Positions 8,224-17,167 of a stretch of 43,263 nucleotides of DNA are shown in pieces. Source of the DNA: Halanaerobium congolense (GTDB lineage Bacteria > Bacillota > Halanaerobiia > Halanaerobiales > Halanaerobiaceae). The position numbers and the translations under genes are program-made. The stretch's first letter is position 1. Each line of letters opens with the position of its first letter. Where the stretch lies: NCBI RefSeq assembly GCF_004366375.1, contig NZ_SOEF01000022.1, positions 1 to 43,263 of the forward strand, written 5' to 3'. A model generated the notes under the pieces. The model was given only the letters and a program-made list of their open reading frames with translations, was not told the origin of the DNA and searched no databases.

Positions 8224-8268
8224 ATCTCAAATAGCTGAGATTAAAAGAAGTATTTGGTGGGAGGAATT

Positions 8269-9360
8269 ATGAGCAAATTATTTGAAGAGACAAAATTAAA
8301 GAATATGAATTTAAAAAATAGATTTTTTAGGTCAGCGACTTGGGAAGCAATGGCAGATGAGAAAGGTCATTTGACAGAGAAATTAGTTAAAGTTTATCAA
8401 GAGCTGGCCCAAGGTGGAGTCGGCACAATAATTACAGGCTATGCCTTTGTTACCGAAGATGAACAACCAAACCCAGGGATGATGGGGATTTATGATGATT
8501 CTTTTATTAAAGAATATCAGGAATTTACTGATCAAATACATCAATTTGAGACAAATATAATAATGCAGTTGGCTTATGGCGGTTCTCAAACAAACTTTCA
8601 AGTTGAGAATAGAACTATTTTAGGTCCTTCGGCTGTACCACATGCCACTTATGGGGTTAGTCCCAAAAAGGCGACTAAGGCAGAAATAAAGTCACTAATC
8701 AATAGTTTTGCTGAGGCTGCTTTAAGGGCCAAAAAAGCAGGTTTTGATGGAGTTCAGTTTCATGCTGCTCACGGCTATCTTTATAGTCAGTTTTTGAGTC
8801 CCCATTATAATCAGAGAACTGATGAATATGGAGGCAGCATTGAAAATAGAGGTAGAATTATTTTTGAAACATTAGCTGCTGTGAGAGAAAAAGTCGGAGA
8901 AGATTTTCCAGTAATGATTAAGCTTAATAGTTCTGACTTTAAAGATGATGGCTTTACTTTTGCAGACTGCAAATATATTTGCCAGCGTTTAGATGAGTTA
9001 GGAATAGATGCGATAGAAATTAGTGGAGTTGTGGGGGCCGAAAAAGAAGATATTAGTGTTAGGAAACGGGGCCTTGCTTATTTAAAAGAAGAATCCTATT
9101 TCCGAAAATATGCAGCAGAAATAGCAGCAGAAGTTGAAGTCCCAATCATTTTAGTTGGTGGTAATCGCTCACCACAGCTGCTGGAAAAGCTCTTAGAAGA
9201 GACAGAAATTGAATATTTTTCTTTAGCCAGACCATTTTTAAGAGAGCCTGATTTAATAAATAGATGGAAAAATGGAGATAAAACTAAGGCAAAATGTATT
9301 TCCTGCGGCCAGTGCAGAGCTGAAGCTGGTAATTCCTGTATATTTAAGCGAAAAAAATAA
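8269..9360 (+). CDS. Old Yellow Enzyme-like NADH:flavin oxidoreductase
   Basis: The protein is a 363-residue TIM-barrel FMN enzyme. The signature HAAHGYLYSQFLSPHYNQR and the following DEYGGSIENR segment are the substrate/FMN-binding region of the OYE/NADH oxidase family. The start chosen is the ATG at 8269, with GGGAGG just before it; the in-frame TTG at 8254 has no such site. Members reduce activated C=C bonds with NAD(P)H. The last 20 residues hold a Cys cluster (CISCGQC ... C), reminiscent of the 4Fe-4S site that links the barrel to a second domain in 2,4-dienoyl-CoA reductase. That second domain is absent here. It is the last gene of the cassette and a strong terminator follows. Confidence 0.88.
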   Translation: MSKLFEETKLKNMNLKNRFFRSATWEAMADEKGHLTEKLVKVYQELAQGGVGTIITGYAFVTEDEQPNPGMMGIYDDSFIKEYQEFTDQIHQFETNIIMQLAYGGSQTNFQVENRTILGPSAVPHATYGVSPKKATKAEIKSLINSFAEAALRAKKAGFDGVQFHAAHGYLYSQFLSPHYNQRTDEYGGSIENRGRIIFETLAAVREKVGEDFPVMIKLNSSDFKDDGFTFADCKYICQRLDELGIDAIEISGVVGAEKEDISVRKRGLAYLKEESYFRKYAAEIAAEVEVPIILVGGNRSPQLLEKLLEETEIEYFSLARPFLREPDLINRWKNGDKTKAKCISCGQCRAEAGNSCIFKRKK

Positions 9361-9370
9361 GATTTAAGAG

Positions 9371-9403
9371 GTCCACTGCTTTGATTAGCGGTGGACTTTT
9401 TTT
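9371..9403 (+). terminator. Rho-independent terminator of the oxidoreductase cassette
   Basis: A 10-bp stem (GTCCACTGCT with AGCGGTGGAC, one G-T pair) and a 6-nt loop are followed by seven T residues, 10 bp after the OYE-like gene. Confidence 0.92.
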
Positions 9404-9407
9404 ATCT

Positions 9408-9457
9408 AAAAAAGCCAAGAAACCTCCATCTAAATCTGTGATTTAGGTGGAGAGGTT
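9408..9457 (-). terminator. Probable terminator of the hepT/mntA operon
   Basis: Read on the minus strand, an interrupted stem centred on CCTAAATC-ACA-GATTTAG (9421-9457) is followed a few bases later by TTTTTT (9408-9413). It lies just after the hepT stop and faces the previous terminator, so the two operons converge. Confidence 0.65.
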
Positions 9458-9462
9458 CACAA

Positions 9463-9870
9463 TTATATATTCTGATTGATCTGTTGAATATAAGAAAGGT
9501 AGTATTTTATTAATTTATCAAGGTTTTGATAAACAATTCTATTATCTACTTTTTCATATTCATGGACAAGCCTGTTTCTTATTCCTGTACTAGGAGCAAT
9601 ATCTTTTGCAAATTTTTCTGATAATATTTCAAGATCAATCAATTCTAAGAAAGAGGAATAATAATCTTGAGCTGGGTATCTATCAGCTTTTTTTATTAGC
9701 ATATTATTAATATCGAGTGCTAAATCAATAATCAACTGGATAAGACGTTCAATTGCATAGCGTTTAAGCTGATCATTTTTATAATCCTTAAAAGTCTTAG
9801 GTTTGAATTTTTCCAGTTCACTAATATAGCTTTCCATTTTGATGAGTTTGTTTATTATTATTTCATTCAT
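9463..9870 (-). CDS. hepT: HepT-like HEPN ribonuclease toxin (DUF86 type)
   Basis: This 135-residue all-helical protein carries the exact HepT signature RX4HXY as R98-NRLV-H103-E-Y105. HEPN toxins of this family are dimeric RNases whose active site is formed by the Arg and His. In characterised HepT/MntA systems the Tyr of this motif is AMPylated by the partner, which silences the toxin. The start codon overlaps the mntA stop (TAATG), so the two are translationally coupled with the antitoxin first. It belongs to the defence-rich accessory region. Family assignment is firm; the RNA target is unknown. Confidence 0.92.
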   Translation of the reverse strand: MNEIIINKLIKMESYISELEKFKPKTFKDYKNDQLKRYAIERLIQLIIDLALDINNMLIKKADRYPAQDYYSSFLELIDLEILSEKFAKDIAPSTGIRNRLVHEYEKVDNRIVYQNLDKLIKYYLSYIQQINQNI

Positions 9871-10259
9871 TAATATCTCGCCTCAAGTTTTTTCGCAAGA
9901 GTTTTTCTCCTGTCATTATATAAAAACTTAGTATCAGCGTAAATACCTGCTGCATAGATACTGAATTTTTCAAATTCTTTTTTGCTACCGTATAATAATT
10001 TTCCTTTTTTTGCAATTTCTACTTTTAAAATAGGTTCAGCTTTAGTTAGATTAACAAGATCAATATCAGCACGTTTATAAAATCGAGATAATTCATTTAA
10101 AAGTTCTATCTCTTTTGATTCTGTTAACAGCTCAGAGCATTTATACCCAAGATCAAGATCACTGTTTTGGTTATTTGTGTTACTAGCATAGGAACCAAAA
10201 ACAATAAATAATTCTATATTATACTTATCAATAATAGCATTGGGTACTTTTAATTTCAT
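9870..10259 (-). CDS. mntA: MntA-like nucleotidyltransferase antitoxin
   Basis: The protein is a minimal nucleotidyltransferase of 129 residues. The motif G22-S23-X10-D34-L-D36 exactly fits GSX10DXD of MNT antitoxins, which bind Mg-ATP and transfer AMP to HepT. The start is taken as the ATG at 10259 because GAGGTGG ends 5 bp before it. Two in-frame ATGs further upstream (10292, 10289) lack a site and would add 11 residues. Downstream hepT overlaps by one base. It is divergently oriented from hsdM, with about 140 bp between them. An intact catalytic motif suggests a working antitoxin. Confidence 0.92.
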   Translation of the reverse strand: MKLKVPNAIIDKYNIELFIVFGSYASNTNNQNSDLDLGYKCSELLTESKEIELLNELSRFYKRADIDLVNLTKAEPILKVEIAKKGKLLYGSKKEFEKFSIYAAGIYADTKFLYNDRRKTLAKKLEARY

Positions 10260-10325
10260 TTCAACCACCTCTTCATTTAAATTATACATCATTTTTGAAA
10301 ACTTAAAAAGAAAAATTTTGTTGAT

Positions 10326-10354
10326 TTGTAAATAAAGGAAAAAGCAGATATTTA
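10326..10354 (+). promoter_or_regulatory. Candidate promoter of the hsd operon
   Basis: TTGTAA (10326-10331) and TATTTA (10349-10354) are 17 bp apart, about 45 bp before the hsdM start, in the short divergent region between mntA and hsdM. In such AT-rich DNA this is only a moderate match. Confidence 0.4.
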
Positions 10355-10400
10355 AAGAAGTATGTACTTAATAGAAATTACATAGGAGGAAATTGATATA

Positions 10401-12497
10401 ATGAACAACTTCGGAGAAAAAGTAAATTTCATTTGGAACATAGCAAATCTATTAAGAGGTCCATATAAACCAGAAAAATATGGAGATATAATACTACCTC
10501 TTTCAGTTTTAAGACGTTTTGACTGCATTTTAGAACCGACTAAACCTAAAGTTTTAGAGAAAGCAAAGGAAGTAGATATTCCTGAACTGTTGAATGCAGC
10601 AGCGGGATTTAAATTTCACAACAAAAGCAAATATGACTTTGAAAAACTGCTTGATGATCCAGATAATATTGCAGAGAATTTAAGAGCATATATCAGAGGT
10701 TTCAGTTCTAACATCAGAGAGATTATGGAGAACTTTGATTTTGATAAAGAGATAACTAAACTTAACTCAAATAATCTTCTCTTTCTGGTAGTTAAAGAAT
10801 TTAACAAATTAGATCTACACCCTGAGAAAGTATCCAATCAGGAAATGGGTTACATATTCGAAGAATTAATCAGAAGATTTTCTGAAAATGCTGAGGCTGG
10901 TGATCACTATACACCACGAGAAGTAATCGAATTAATGGTTAATATTATTTTTAATGGTGAAGAAGATGAACTGACCAATCCAGGGAATATTTCTACCATT
11001 GGAGACTTTGCATGTGGAACTGGTGGTATGCTTTCAGTAGCTGAGAACTACATTCACGAGATGAATCCTAATGCTGAAGTAGCTTTATATGGCCAGGAAA
11101 TCAATGATCAGTCCTATGCTATCTGTAAGGCAGATATGCTGATTAAAGGTGAGGGAGAAAATGCTGATAACATTGCCTTAGGTAACTCTTTAACCAATGA
11201 TTTACATCATGGTTTACGGGTTAGATATGGTTTAATGAATCCTCCCTTCGGTGTCAGTTGGAGAAAAGACAGCAAGGAAGTAAAAAAAGAACACAAGAGT
11301 CAGGGTTTTGATGGTAGATTTGGTGCTGGTACACCAAGAACCTCTGATGGGTCTCTCCTCTTCCTGCAGCACATGCTTTCTAAAATGAAAACTGATAAAA
11401 AAGGTAGTAGAATGGCTATTATCTTTAATGGGTCACCCCTATTTACGGGTGATGCAAATAGTGGTGAAAGTGAAATTAGACGCTGGATAATAGAGAATGA
11501 TTTATTGGAGGGTATTATTGCTCTGCCAGAAGAATTGTTTTACAACACTGGGATTGCTACATATATCTGGGTCTTATCTAATAGAAAAAATGATGATTTA
11601 GAAAAAGGTCCGCTCAGAAAAGATAAAATTCAACTGGTTGATGCAACAAGCTTCTATAAAAAAATGAGAAAATCACTGGGTGCCAAAAGAAACAAAATTT
11701 CTAAGCAGCAGATTAATAGAATAAGTGAAATCTATGGTGCTTTCCAGGAAAATGAATACTCTAAAATCTTTGATAAAGAAGAATTTGGTTATCTTAAAGT
11801 TCGAATTGAAAGACCACTTAAATTAAACTTCAAAATCACTGAAGATAGAATTGAAAATATTTATGCTGAAAATACTTTCTCAAAATTATTTGATGAAGAA
11901 AAATATAAGAAACTGAAGAAATTATCTGAAGCTCCAGAGTTTAAATCTAAGGATAAAAAGAAATTAGAAAAACTGGAAGCAGGTAAAAAACTGCAGGAGA
12001 AAATTTTAAATAGATTGAGAGCAAATATTGAGCAGGATAAAGTCTGGAAAAACAGAAAAGAATTTAAAGAAGTGCTGAAAGAAATTTTAGGTGATTTAGA
12101 TTTAAAGCGTTCCTTAATGAAAGCTGTCAGAAATGGTCTTGCTAAAAGAGATGAAACTGCTGATTATTGTAAAAAGCGAGGCAAGATAGAATCAGATACA
12201 GATCTGCGTGATTATGAGCGAATTCCTTTTAGTCACAAGGTAGAAGAATACAAACAGGATTACTCTGATTTTGTGGAAAAAGAAAAAGATAACATTACAG
12301 CTTATTTTGAAGAAGAAGTAAAACCACATGTGCCAGAAGCATGGGTAGATTATTCTTATACTAGAGTTGGCTATGAGATTCCTTTTACAAGATATTTTTA
12401 TGAGTTTGAAGAGTTAGAGCCTTCTCATAAGATTAAAGAAGATATTGAAGAATTGGAAGCAGAAATCAATCAGATTATGCAGAAAGTTTTAGGTTAG
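10401..12497 (+). CDS. hsdM: Type I restriction-modification system DNA methyltransferase subunit
   Basis: HsdM here has 698 residues. An N-terminal helical HsdM domain (about 5-130) leads into an N6-adenine methyltransferase core with SAM-binding motif FACGTGG at 203-209 and catalytic NPPF at 280-283. A long charged C-terminal region (about 470-698) makes it longer than typical 500-residue HsdM proteins; such long forms are known in some type I subclasses. It methylates adenines in the bipartite site chosen by HsdS and joins HsdS and HsdR in the restriction complex. GGAGG precedes the ATG. The stop (TAG, 12495-12497) lies 5 bp before the likely hsdS start, so the genes are coupled. Confidence 0.95.
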   Translation: MNNFGEKVNFIWNIANLLRGPYKPEKYGDIILPLSVLRRFDCILEPTKPKVLEKAKEVDIPELLNAAAGFKFHNKSKYDFEKLLDDPDNIAENLRAYIRGFSSNIREIMENFDFDKEITKLNSNNLLFLVVKEFNKLDLHPEKVSNQEMGYIFEELIRRFSENAEAGDHYTPREVIELMVNIIFNGEEDELTNPGNISTIGDFACGTGGMLSVAENYIHEMNPNAEVALYGQEINDQSYAICKADMLIKGEGENADNIALGNSLTNDLHHGLRVRYGLMNPPFGVSWRKDSKEVKKEHKSQGFDGRFGAGTPRTSDGSLLFLQHMLSKMKTDKKGSRMAIIFNGSPLFTGDANSGESEIRRWIIENDLLEGIIALPEELFYNTGIATYIWVLSNRKNDDLEKGPLRKDKIQLVDATSFYKKMRKSLGAKRNKISKQQINRISEIYGAFQENEYSKIFDKEEFGYLKVRIERPLKLNFKITEDRIENIYAENTFSKLFDEEKYKKLKKLSEAPEFKSKDKKKLEKLEAGKKLQEKILNRLRANIEQDKVWKNRKEFKEVLKEILGDLDLKRSLMKAVRNGLAKRDETADYCKKRGKIESDTDLRDYERIPFSHKVEEYKQDYSDFVEKEKDNITAYFEEEVKPHVPEAWVDYSYTRVGYEIPFTRYFYEFEELEPSHKIKEDIEELEAEINQIMQKVLG

Positions 12498-12502
12498 TGG
12501 TT

Positions 12503-13903
12503 ATGATGAGAGAATATAAGAGATATGAGGAGTATCAGGATAGTGGAGTTGAATGGATAGGTGAGATACCTAAAGCATGGAATTTAATTAGATTTAAATA
12601 TTTATTTTCATATCAAAAAGGTAATTCACCAAATGAATATGTAGGTAAAAGTGAAGGTATACCCTATCTTTCAATGGATTACCTTAGAGGAAATAATGAT
12701 GAAATAACATATGTAAGTAATGATCCTAATATGATTAAAGTAGAAAATAATCAGATATTATTATTATGGGATGGTTCAAATTCTGGAGAATTTATCAAAT
12801 CTAAAAAGGGATTATTATCTTCAACTATGTCTTTGATTACTGACATAAAAATAGATAAGGAATTTTCTTATCATTATTTTAAGTCTTCAGAAAAATATTT
12901 AAAAGATCAAACAATTGGTATGGGAATTCCTCATGTTGATTCAAAAATTTTAAAGAACTTACATCTATCTGTCCCAGAAAAAGATGAACAACAAAAAATA
13001 GCATCTTTCCTTGACCAAAAGACAGCTGAAATAGATGAGATAATATCCAAAAAAGAGACTCTTATAGACCATCTAGAAAAATTTAAAAAATCAGTTATAA
13101 CTGAAGCTGTAACTAAAGGTAAATTAGGAGATAAATATATCAATAAAGATGGAGAATTAGTTGATGAAATTGAAATGAAAGATAGTGGAATTGAATGGAT
13201 TGATGATGTACCTAATAATTGGGAAGTAAATTATATAAAGTACTATTGTTCTAAAATAACAGATGGTTCACATCATTCTCCAGCTCAACAATCTGAAGGA
13301 AGACCATATATAACAGTGAGAAATATTGAAGAAAATAATATAAATTTCAATTCCTGTTCATATTTATCAGAAGACAATTATAATGAATTGGTTTTAAGTG
13401 GGTGCAAACCAAAATCTGGAGATGTTTTATTAAGCAAAGATGGTACAGTTGGGAAAGTTGTAATAGTAAATGACAATGATTTTGTGGTTTTATCTTCAAT
13501 AGCAATTTTAAGACCAAAGAGCAATAATTTGTTATCTAATTTTTTGTTTTATATTTTGAAATCTAATTACTTAGAAAATCAAATGAATAGTTTTATGGCT
13601 GGAGCAGCTATAAAGAGAATAACTATTACTGATATAAATAAATTTATTATTATTGTTCCTCAACTCAATATTCAAAATGAAATAATAAATTATCTTAATA
13701 AAAAAACAAATCAAATAAACAACCTAATCCAAAGAACAAAAGAATCAATAGAAAAATACAAAGAATACAAAAAGTCTCTTATCTTTGAAGCTGTTACTGG
13801 TAAGATAGATTTAAGAGATTACGAATTAGAAGGGGGAGAAGAACTTGCTGAGCACAATAACTCCAGCGAAACTGAAAGAGAAAGCATTTCAGCAGTTGAT
13901 TAA
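12503..13903 (+). CDS. hsdS: Type I restriction-modification system specificity subunit
   Basis: HsdS of about 466 residues has the two-fold repeated layout of the family: target recognition domain 1, central conserved helix, target recognition domain 2, distal conserved helix. Each half opens with DSG(V/I)EWI and closes with a coiled-coil segment (EQQKIASFLDQKTAEIDEII and QNEIINYLNKKTNQINNLI). Each target domain reads one half of a bipartite sequence and the helices set the spacing. The ATG at 12503 is preferred; a GTG at 12497 would overlap the hsdM stop, and neither has a strong site. The last 59 bp overlap hsdR. The target domains are AT-rich compared with hsdM and hsdR, as expected for segments that exchange by recombination. 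Confidence 0.93.
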   Translation: MMREYKRYEEYQDSGVEWIGEIPKAWNLIRFKYLFSYQKGNSPNEYVGKSEGIPYLSMDYLRGNNDEITYVSNDPNMIKVENNQILLLWDGSNSGEFIKSKKGLLSSTMSLITDIKIDKEFSYHYFKSSEKYLKDQTIGMGIPHVDSKILKNLHLSVPEKDEQQKIASFLDQKTAEIDEIISKKETLIDHLEKFKKSVITEAVTKGKLGDKYINKDGELVDEIEMKDSGIEWIDDVPNNWEVNYIKYYCSKITDGSHHSPAQQSEGRPYITVRNIEENNINFNSCSYLSEDNYNELVLSGCKPKSGDVLLSKDGTVGKVVIVNDNDFVVLSSIAILRPKSNNLLSNFLFYILKSNYLENQMNSFMAGAAIKRITITDINKFIIIVPQLNIQNEIINYLNKKTNQINNLIQRTKESIEKYKEYKKSLIFEAVTGKIDLRDYELEGGEELAEHNNSSETERESISAVD

Positions 13904-16829
13904 AGAATATCTCATTAGTGAGAATAATTATGTTGAAAGCAGTAATTTAAGCTATGATAAATATCATGCTATAGATACAGAAATGTTATTTGAATTCTTA
14001 GAAACAACTCAGGAAAAAACCATGAAGGAACTAAAAAATATTTATGGACCTGAGTATAAGCAAAAAATAGTTAAGAGGTTAAATGAAGAATTAGCCAGGC
14101 GAAGCATGATTGATGTAATAAAGCATGGTATTAAAGATTATGGTAAAAAACTGGACTTAGCATACTTTAAGCCCCCGACAGACTTCAATGAAAAGCTAAA
14201 TAAACTGTACAGTCAGAACATCTTTTCCGTGATCGATGAACTAAATTATCAGGATGAAAAAAGAATTGATGTTGTTCTTTTTCTAAATGGTTTACCTATC
14301 ATAACAATGGAATTAAAAAATCAGGATACAGGTCAGGATTATAAGAATGCAATCTATCAATATAAAAATGATAGATCTCCAAATGAAAAATTATTTAGAT
14401 TTAAGCAGCGGGCAATAGTAAACTTTGCAGTTGATAAAGATGAGGTCTATATGACAACTGACCTTAATGGAAAAGATACTTTCTTTCTTCCTTTTAATAA
14501 AGGTCAAGGCAAGGGCAAATCTAAAAAAGCTGGTAATCCTGAAGTTGAAGGCAAATTAAAGACTCATTACCTCTGGGAGAATATTTTCAAGAAAGACCAG
14601 CTTTTAGAGATTCTGCAGAAATTTGTTTTTATTGATCTTGAAGAAGATATTGATGAGCAGGGCAATCTTCATAAAGATGAAAAATTAATCTTCCCTCGTT
14701 ACCATCAGTTAGATGTAGTGTCTAAAATATTGAATGATGTTACAGAAAAGAAAGCTGGCCATAAATATTTGATTCAGCATAGTGCGGGCTCAGGTAAAAC
14801 CTATTCAATCACCTGGTTAGCTCATAGATTGTCCAGTTTACATGATAGAGATAATAATCCTATTTTTAGCAGTGTAATAGTTGTTACCGACAGAGTTTCT
14901 TTAGACCAGCAGCTGCAGGATACTATATATCAAATAGACCATAAGCTGGGTGTAGTAGCTCCTATTAAAAAAGATTCACATCAATTAGCCGATGAATTAA
15001 ATTCAGGCACCAATATTATTATCAGTACAATCCAAAAGTTTCCCTTTATATTAGATAAGGTATCAGATACTAAAGACAAGAACTTTGCAATTGTTATTGA
15101 TGAGGCTCATTCTTCTACAAGTGGTAAAAACATATTAGCTCTAAAAGAATCCCTATCACTCGAAGAAGCAGCTGAATTAGATAGGCAGGCAGAAATGAAT
15201 TCTGATGATGTTGAAGATAAGATTAATAAGGAATTAATGCGGGTCCAGAGTCTGGATTCCTTAAGTTTCTTTGGCTTTACAGCTACTCCTAAGTCTTCAA
15301 CACTAGAACTATTTGGTTCTACTAGTCAGACAGGTAAAAGGGAGCCATTTCATGTCTATTCGATGCGGCAGGCTATTGAAGAAGGTTTTATTTTAGATGT
15401 TTTAGAAAACTATATGACCTACAAAACTTACTATCGGGTTAATAAAAAGATTAAAGATGATCCTGAATTTGAGAAATCCAGAACTTCAAAAGAAATTGCC
15501 AGATTTGTAAGTCTTCATCCTCACAACATATCACAGAAAACTGAAATAATGATTGAACATTTCCGTGATAAGACAATGCACAAAATTGGTGGAGAAGCTA
15601 AGGCGATGCTGGTTACCTCTTCTCGTCTGCATGCAGTAAGATATAAAAAGGCTTTTGATAAATATATTAGAAAAAAAGGTTATAAGAATCTAAAAAGTCT
15701 GGTTGCTTTTTCAGGCACAGTCAAAGATGATGGTTTTGAATACACTGAACCTAAGATGAATGACGGCATACCTGAATCAGAAACAGCTAAAGAATTTAAT
15801 AAAGATGAATATCAGATCCTTTTAGTTGCTAATAAATATCAGACTGGCTTTGACCAGCCAAAACTGCACACCATGTTTGTTGATAAGCGGTTGAGAGGTG
15901 TTAATGCTGTCCAGACTTTATCCCGTTTAAATAGGACATACAAAGGGATTAAGGAAGATACCTTTGTCCTTGATTTTGTTAATGAAGCTGATGATATTAA
16001 GAATGCCTTTGAACCTTATTATGATGTAACAAGACTGGATTCAGATAATATAAATCCTAATGAAATGTACACTCTTTATGATGAGATAATGGATTCAATG
16101 CTGATAAATAAAGATGATATTGATGATTTTGCTCAATGCTATTATGAAAATGATTCTACAGAGGAGATAATAGCAGCTGGTGATAATGCTTTATCACACA
16201 GTGCAGACAGAATCAGAAATTTATCGAAAGAAGATAAGTTAGAATTCAGATCCAAGATGAAGCGATTTATCAACCTCTATAATTTAGTACTGCAGGTCCA
16301 TCCAATCAAAGATGCTGATCTGCACAAGATGAATATCTATTTAAGATTCCTGCTTAAAAGGATTGATATTGAAACCCCTGGTAATGTAGATATTTCTGAT
16401 AAAGTTGTACTTGAATACTATCAGCTCGAGAATAAAGGTCAGCAGAGTATAGGATTAATTGGTGAAGAAGAACTTACGGGACCGTCTCTGGGCAGTGGCA
16501 GCTATCACGAGGAAGAAAAAGAATATTTGAGTGTTATTATTGAGAGATTAAATGAAAAGTTCCAGACTGATTTTTCAGAATCAGCTAAAGTTGCTACCGA
16601 GCAGATGACTAATAAGCTAAAAAATGATGATGACTTAAAGAAACGTGCTCAGGCTAATAGCTTAGAAGATTTTAAGATTGCCGTTAAGAAGAAGTTTACC
16701 GACACAGTTGTTGAATCTTATAATGAGAATACTGAATTTTATGGTAAGATTCTTAATGATAAAGCTTTTAAGGAGCAGCTGATGGAGTTAATTATTATTG
16801 ATCTTTATCGGAGCTTGAATGGAGAATAA
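13845..16829 (+). CDS. hsdR: Type I restriction-modification system endonuclease/translocase subunit
   Basis: HsdR has 994 residues. The N-terminal nuclease domain shows the PD-(D/E)XK pattern D142 and E156-L-K158. A superfamily 2 helicase follows with Walker A AGSGKT at 314-319 and DEAH at 419-422, then the second RecA-like domain and a helical C-terminal region that docks on HsdM. It translocates DNA by ATP hydrolysis and cuts at a distance. The start is TTG at 13845: GGGGGAG (13832-13838) sits 6 bp before it, and the 59-bp overlap with hsdS implies coupling. The protein is full length with all key motifs present, so restriction is probably active. Confidence 0.94.
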   Translation: MLSTITPAKLKEKAFQQLIKEYLISENNYVESSNLSYDKYHAIDTEMLFEFLETTQEKTMKELKNIYGPEYKQKIVKRLNEELARRSMIDVIKHGIKDYGKKLDLAYFKPPTDFNEKLNKLYSQNIFSVIDELNYQDEKRIDVVLFLNGLPIITMELKNQDTGQDYKNAIYQYKNDRSPNEKLFRFKQRAIVNFAVDKDEVYMTTDLNGKDTFFLPFNKGQGKGKSKKAGNPEVEGKLKTHYLWENIFKKDQLLEILQKFVFIDLEEDIDEQGNLHKDEKLIFPRYHQLDVVSKILNDVTEKKAGHKYLIQHSAGSGKTYSITWLAHRLSSLHDRDNNPIFSSVIVVTDRVSLDQQLQDTIYQIDHKLGVVAPIKKDSHQLADELNSGTNIIISTIQKFPFILDKVSDTKDKNFAIVIDEAHSSTSGKNILALKESLSLEEAAELDRQAEMNSDDVEDKINKELMRVQSLDSLSFFGFTATPKSSTLELFGSTSQTGKREPFHVYSMRQAIEEGFILDVLENYMTYKTYYRVNKKIKDDPEFEKSRTSKEIARFVSLHPHNISQKTEIMIEHFRDKTMHKIGGEAKAMLVTSSRLHAVRYKKAFDKYIRKKGYKNLKSLVAFSGTVKDDGFEYTEPKMNDGIPESETAKEFNKDEYQILLVANKYQTGFDQPKLHTMFVDKRLRGVNAVQTLSRLNRTYKGIKEDTFVLDFVNEADDIKNAFEPYYDVTRLDSDNINPNEMYTLYDEIMDSMLINKDDIDDFAQCYYENDSTEEIIAAGDNALSHSADRIRNLSKEDKLEFRSKMKRFINLYNLVLQVHPIKDADLHKMNIYLRFLLKRIDIETPGNVDISDKVVLEYYQLENKGQQSIGLIGEEELTGPSLGSGSYHEEEKEYLSVIIERLNEKFQTDFSESAKVATEQMTNKLKNDDDLKKRAQANSLEDFKIAVKKKFTDTVVESYNENTEFYGKILNDKAFKEQLMELIIIDLYRSLNGE

Positions 16830-16858
16830 TCATGGATCAATGAAAGGAGGTGGTATTT

Positions 16859-17008
16859 ATGGCTGTTAAACATATAGATACTGGAATAGTACACAAGGGT
16901 ACAAAAGGTGGAAAGACTGGTTGTGGAGTTGATACTAGAAAAAAACCAAGTCATTGGGCAAGCACAAGCTCAAGAGTAACATGTAAAAAAGATGGATGTA
17001 AAAACTAG
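16859..17008 (+). CDS. 49-residue Cys/His-rich protein, putative small zinc-binding accessory of the hsd operon
   Basis: A short gene starts at the ATG at 16859 behind one of the strongest ribosome binding sites in the window (AAAGGAGGTGG), 29 bp after hsdR. It ends just before a terminator, which makes it the last gene of the hsd operon. The 49 residues are basic, with H12, C22, H32, C42 and C47 near the C-terminus (VTCKKDGCKN). The layout, a single Cys in a CG turn and a closing VTCK-X3-C, recalls small phage and plasmid zinc-finger proteins of unknown function. That resemblance is from memory and weak. No transmembrane segment is seen. Function unknown; its operon position suggests a link to restriction or its control. 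Confidence 0.75.
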   Translation: MAVKHIDTGIVHKGTKGGKTGCGVDTRKKPSHWASTSSRVTCKKDGCKN

Positions 17009-17018
17009 TTTTATGGGG

Positions 17019-17064
17019 CCAGGTAACAGAAGATATTTTTTTAACAAAACTGTTGCCTGGTTTT
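17019..17064 (+). terminator. Terminator of the hsd operon
   Basis: An 11-bp stem (CCAGGTAACAG with CTGTTGCCTGG, one G-T pair) has a 20-nt AT-rich loop and is followed by TTTT. It lies 10 bp after the small Cys-rich gene, which places that gene inside the hsd transcript. Confidence 0.8.
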
Positions 17065-17167
17065 ATAGAATATCTAAAGACAATAATTAGTTTATTTTGA
17101 GAAATGATTTAATATATCTATATTGAAATGTTTGAAGAATCAACCTTATTTTGAAGGATAAAACTAT

